Assembly: GCA_964404765.1 (NCBI GenBank)
Contig: CAYOLL010000049.1
Coordinates: forward strand, 1 to 38,701
DNA from: CAYOLL01 sp964404765 [NCBI: uncultured Gemmatimonadota bacterium]
GTDB taxonomy: Bacteria > 4572-55
Direction of reading: 5' to 3'
DNA: 38,701 bases
Shown: piece by piece, positions 35,330 to 38,701 of the stretch
Layout of the letters: each line of letters starts with the position of its first letter
Numbering within the stretch: the first letter of the stretch is position 1
The notes under the pieces: generated by a model
The model's database searches: none
What the model was told of the DNA's origin: nothing
Seen by the model: the letters and a program-made list of their open reading frames with translations, nothing else
Translations under genes and position numbers: made by a program

Positions 35330-38300
35330 ATGCAAAATTTTCTTAAACAATTCCGACATGACCGCAATATGCAGCGCCGCGCGTTGTTTAGCGGCGGGAC
35401 GCTGAGCGCTATCTTAGCCGCTTATCCGCTTTGGCGTGGGCCGGTGGACGCATTGTTTCAGAGCCACATTTTGCCGGTTATGTTGCGCACCTTTCCCGGC
35501 TGGACGCCCGCCAATTTTTTACCCGACATAGTTGTGCTGATGCTGGCCGTGACACTGTCTATTGTGGTGGACGCCATTGTGCGCGACCGCACGGCCATGA
35601 AAGCCCATAGTACAGGACTCGATCCAAAACTTTTCCCAGAAAAGGATTTTCAGCATCGCCGCGCCTCTTTTTGCCAGGTTTTGCTGGAGGATTTGAACAA
35701 AATTGACCGAGAAACCAACTGGAGCGAGCACTACTTTACGCCGTTGGATGCTGAAGTAGAAATACAATCCGGCGACAAACGGCTGAAAAGAATTACCGAT
35801 CTGTTGACGGCCATTAAATCCGACCGCAAGAGCAAAGTGTTTTTGGTGGTGGGCGATCCCGGGTCGGGCAAGAGCGTGGCCCTGCGCAAGCTGTGCCGCG
35901 ACTTGCTGCGCGAAGTGGATCGCACCAACAAAGTGCCCATTTACATTAATCTGCGCGAATGGCAAATTAGCCAGAAATGGGACAGGGATAACCCGCCGAC
36001 TGTTGAGCAGCTTTATGGCTTTGTCCTCAAAAACCTGAAAGATCGGGGCGACATTTATACCAGCGAATTTTTGGACAAATATTTCAAGGTCATGCTCGAT
36101 CATGGTTATTTTTTTATTACCCTGGATTCCTTTGATGAGATTCCGTCGGTCTTGGATGAGGACGAGCGGTCGTGGCTGGTGGATAAACTGTCCGAAGTGA
36201 TTTACAAGTTTTTGGCCGGGGCCCATGATTCGCGCGGCTTGCTGGCTTCGCGTATCTTTCGCCGACCGACCGATAATTTTGACGCCAAAACCCGCCTGGA
36301 AATTCGCCCCTTTACCGAAGTCAAGATTGTGGAGACACTGAAAAAGACATTGGATTTTAGCGATGATCTGGTTAAGGAGTTGTTTACCCAACGGCAGGAA
36401 TTAGTGCCCGTCGCCCGCAATCCCTTTACCGCCGCTTTGATTACCAGTTACGCCAAAGCCAATAACAACAAATTGCCCGCCAACCAGGCCGAAATGTATT
36501 TGAGCTACATCACCCGCCGTTTGGAATCCCCGGCCTGCCAGGATTATCTGCGCAAGAAAAACAAACAATGGGCTGCCGCCCACCGCCAATTGCTGACCGG
36601 CAATATCGAGCAAATGCAAAAAGACCTGACCCACTTGCAAACCCGGGGCGAATTGTGTAGTGAAAAGCTGAACCGCCTGCGTACTGAAAAAGTAGTGGAG
36701 ACCGATCCCAGCGATAAGTTTAAATACGAGCAACAGATTAAAGAATTGGAACAGGAACAGGCTCAAATTACCTTAGAAATGGCTGAACTGGAAACCCGCC
36801 TAAGCCAGGCTCCACAGCCGGCGCCCACACATACCGATGCAGAAACCACTGCGCCCTATTTTACTACGGACTATTTGCTGCGCTGCGCCACCGACATGGC
36901 CGATGTGATGTTTAGCAGCGGCCTTTTAGGGTTGGAGGCCACTGTTGATGAATTGCAAGCCAAACTGTCCCAGCATTCCATTGCCGATGTGACGGATATT
37001 TTACTTTTTGCCCGGTTGGCCCGCTTGGGCACCGGGGAGGAGCGACGTTTTAGTTTTGCTCACCGTCGCTTTAACGAATATTTCGTGGCCCAGATGTTTA
37101 TGGAAAATCCAGAGCGCATACCAAAAGAGGCAATTCCGACGGATTCACGATGGCGAGACGCACTAGTACTTTATTGCGAAGTAGATGATAAAGAAAAGGC
37201 GCGGATTATTGCTGAATACTGCTGGGATGAAATAGCAAAAATCGAAGCTGACGATGTCAATATGAGCGATCCACAATACTTTCGATCAATTCATTGCCTA
37301 CGATTTTTGATTGATACTTTTAAGGCCCGATCCGAAGCAATTTCCTTTTTCCATAATGGGCTTCAACAACTGATGGAAAAGAGAATGAAAAACCAACGAA
37401 GTCTTTTGGAAGTAAAGCTAATTGTTGAAGCAATTGGTTTGTTAAAAATGGAGTGTACAGAAAATTTATTAAAACTTGCTTTAGATCTTAGAAACTCATG
37501 GATCAGCGAAACAAGTCTAAAAGCTTGTCGCAACTTACCTGTACTACCAGAAAGTGTTGAAGAGAAATTTATTATATACATAAACTCATTTGAGATATTT
37601 ACAATCATAAGACGACGAAAAGAACTAGTATTTTCGCTAAAACTTTCTGATAGTTTCAAAAATTTGCATAAGTTTTTTTATAAAAAGTCTTTGGACTATA
37701 TTTTTATGATAATTGGAGTAGCACTAGCTTTTTTTATCAGTCCATTTTTAACTTCATTTTCATATGCTTTAATCATGTTTCCATACTGGCTATCCAGTAT
37801 GTTAAAAGCACCTTCTACTGAAAAGCACACACTATGGAGTTACTATCGAACTATTCTATGCTTCATATTTTTAGCTACACTTTTTATAGAAAATGGGGCA
37901 CTGTTTTATAAAGACAGTCTGCTCATATATTTTTTATTTTCTAATAATAATACTTTTGCTAATTTTTTCAATCCACTAAATGTTTACATTTTAATTTTTT
38001 TATATATTGTATCAATACTTTGTTTAATGCCATGGTTTTTATCCGATAAAGTTCAAAGAAAAAAACAATCAACTGCCATTGCACTCTTCGCTTCTCCATA
38101 TTTGTTTTACGACTCTTTAAAAGCATTTTTTAATATAGTCATTGATTGGGGTTCTAAGGCAGTGGTATTAATACTTGGAATTGTTATCGTTGGGGGTATA
38201 GCATATTTGGTTTTTATGCTTGTAGCTGGGATTATGTATGGAAGTTATCAAGCCGTTATAGCCGTTTTTAGCTGGTTTGTGAAATTGCCGTCTCAGTTAT

Positions 38301-38701
38301 CAACTCACAAGAAAGAAGACTTTGTTCCTGCTATGAGAACATATCAACAGAAAATTGTATCATTGTCAAAAGAGTTTGTTGTAGATGCTGTAAGTGGTTT
38401 AGCTTGCTTGGGAAAAGGAGCAATAATTTTTGCTCTACTGATACTAATAATACAAGTTGGTACAAAATGTTGGCAAGGTTTTACTCAAAGTAAGATGGGC
38501 AATAAAATTATTGAAAAAACAGGTGCAATAAAATCTGAAACTTTGGAAGTAGGGGGCAACATCGCAACAAGCGGTCTTGATTTTTTTGCAACTATTTTAC
38601 AGTTTCTTATAACTTACATTCTTCCACTTGTACTAACAGGGCTTATACTTGTCAATAGGCATTTAAAAGTGTACCAAAAATCGGCACCAAAAGTGTACCA
38701 C
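35330..38701 (+). CDS. NACHT-domain STAND NTPase with membrane segments (bacterial NLR-like), 3' partial
   Basis: Open for 1124 codons to the window end without a stop. Hydrophobic segments at about 20-40 and 63-82 come first. The NACHT NTPase follows: Walker A GDPGSGKS at 175-182, Walker B/NACHT motif ITLDSFDEI ending near 271, and ASRIFRRP. An inserted coiled coil lies at about 430-500. The winged-helix end is FSFAHRRFNEYFVAQ near 574-588, the usual NACHT C-terminal motif. From about residue 640 the DNA is AT-rich and the protein has helical repeats, then about six transmembrane segments. Such proteins are bacterial relatives of immune NLRs and several protect against phage. The membrane part may be the effector. 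The last codons may belong to an insertion-sequence end, so the true C-terminus is unknown. Confidence 0.85.
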   Translation, partial: MQNFLKQFRHDRNMQRRALFSGGTLSAILAAYPLWRGPVDALFQSHILPVMLRTFPGWTPANFLPDIVVLMLAVTLSIVVDAIVRDRTAMKAHSTGLDPKLFPEKDFQHRRASFCQVLLEDLNKIDRETNWSEHYFTPLDAEVEIQSGDKRLKRITDLLTAIKSDRKSKVFLVVGDPGSGKSVALRKLCRDLLREVDRTNKVPIYINLREWQISQKWDRDNPPTVEQLYGFVLKNLKDRGDIYTSEFLDKYFKVMLDHGYFFITLDSFDEIPSVLDEDERSWLVDKLSEVIYKFLAGAHDSRGLLASRIFRRPTDNFDAKTRLEIRPFTEVKIVETLKKTLDFSDDLVKELFTQRQELVPVARNPFTAALITSYAKANNNKLPANQAEMYLSYITRRLESPACQDYLRKKNKQWAAAHRQLLTGNIEQMQKDLTHLQTRGELCSEKLNRLRTEKVVETDPSDKFKYEQQIKELEQEQAQITLEMAELETRLSQAPQPAPTHTDAETTAPYFTTDYLLRCATDMADVMFSSGLLGLEATVDELQAKLSQHSIADVTDILLFARLARLGTGEERRFSFAHRRFNEYFVAQMFMENPERIPKEAIPTDSRWRDALVLYCEVDDKEKARIIAEYCWDEIAKIEADDVNMSDPQYFRSIHCLRFLIDTFKARSEAISFFHNGLQQLMEKRMKNQRSLLEVKLIVEAIGLLKMECTENLLKLALDLRNSWISETSLKACRNLPVLPESVEEKFIIYINSFEIFTIIRRRKELVFSLKLSDSFKNLHKFFYKKSLDYIFMIIGVALAFFISPFLTSFSYALIMFPYWLSSMLKAPSTEKHTLWSYYRTILCFIFLATLFIENGALFYKDSLLIYFLFSNNNTFANFFNPLNVYILIFLYIVSILCLMPWFLSDKVQRKKQSTAIALFASPYLFYDSLKAFFNIVIDWGSKAVVLILGIVIVGGIAYLVFMLVAGIMYGSYQAVIAVFSWFVKLPSQLSTHKKEDFVPAMRTYQQKIVSLSKEFVVDAVSGLACLGKGAIIFALLILIIQVGTKCWQGFTQSKMGNKIIEKTGAIKSETLEVGGNIATSGLDFFATILQFLITYILPLVLTGLILVNRHLKVYQKSAPKVYH
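38665..38700. mobile_element. Possible insertion-sequence end (repeated 12-mer)
   Basis: AAAAGTGTACCA occurs at 38665-38676 and again at 38689-38700, within 36 bases of the window end. Closely spaced repeats of this AGTGTACCA kind remind me of the multiple terminal repeats of IS21-family elements. The rest of any element is outside the window. Confidence 0.35.

Noticed and set aside
35519-36391. 290-codon open frame on the minus strand
   Set aside because: It lies opposite the NACHT domain, has no ribosome-binding site or recognisable domain, and the plus-strand frame has full NTPase motifs.

Overview
The window looks like a chromosomal segment of a bacterium of the FCB group (Bacteroidota, Ignavibacteria, Calditrichota or KSB1-like). 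The evidence is a SusC/SusD pair, secreted proteins ending in a FlgD-like / type IX sorting domain, an intact spoVG-bL25-pth-ribosomal protein cluster, and intergenic DNA full of short palindromic repeats. By eye the backbone is moderately GC-rich; two stretches (about 3500-8350 and about 37100-38701) are clearly more AT-rich. No tRNA, rRNA, CRISPR array or integrase gene was seen. The exact phylum cannot be fixed from these genes alone.

Region by region: 1-1594 holds the end of a probable hybrid histidine kinase and an HD-GYP response regulator, so a two-component / cyclic-di-GMP signalling pair. 1740-3266 is a MscS channel fused to a cyclic-nucleotide-binding domain. From 3207 to 10967 lies an accessory island of four same-strand genes. 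It is bracketed by two 63-bp direct repeats (61/63 identical), both copies of the 3' end of the MscS gene. The genes encode a membrane-anchored coiled-coil protein, a DUF5677-like protein, an HNH_5-type nuclease and a 1367-residue fusion of seven zinc-finger repeats, an SF2 helicase and an Rrp8-like methyltransferase. This is the best candidate for an undescribed (probably defence) system.

11182-12509 carries a small membrane protein and a CPBP protease on the minus strand. 12869-17241 is a SusC/SusD outer-membrane uptake pair with no degradative enzyme beside it. 17632-20925 holds an FAD oxidoreductase, the ribosome silencing factor RsfS, a glycerophosphodiesterase and a DUF1289 protein. 21422-27307 is a very large secreted trypsin-like protein with two P-domains. 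27830-29497 is bifunctional FtcD (histidine degradation / one-carbon metabolism).

29766-32596 is a minus-strand cluster in the order spoVG, rplY, pth, rpsF-rpsR and rplI. Ribosomal proteins bS6 and bS18 are fused here into a single reading frame. 32867-34854 is a TonB-dependent receptor broken by a one-base frameshift. From 35330 to the window end runs a NACHT-type NTPase (bacterial NLR-like) with a good promoter, N-terminal membrane segments and an AT-rich, multi-spanning C-terminal half. The last bases carry a repeated 12-mer that resembles an insertion-sequence end.
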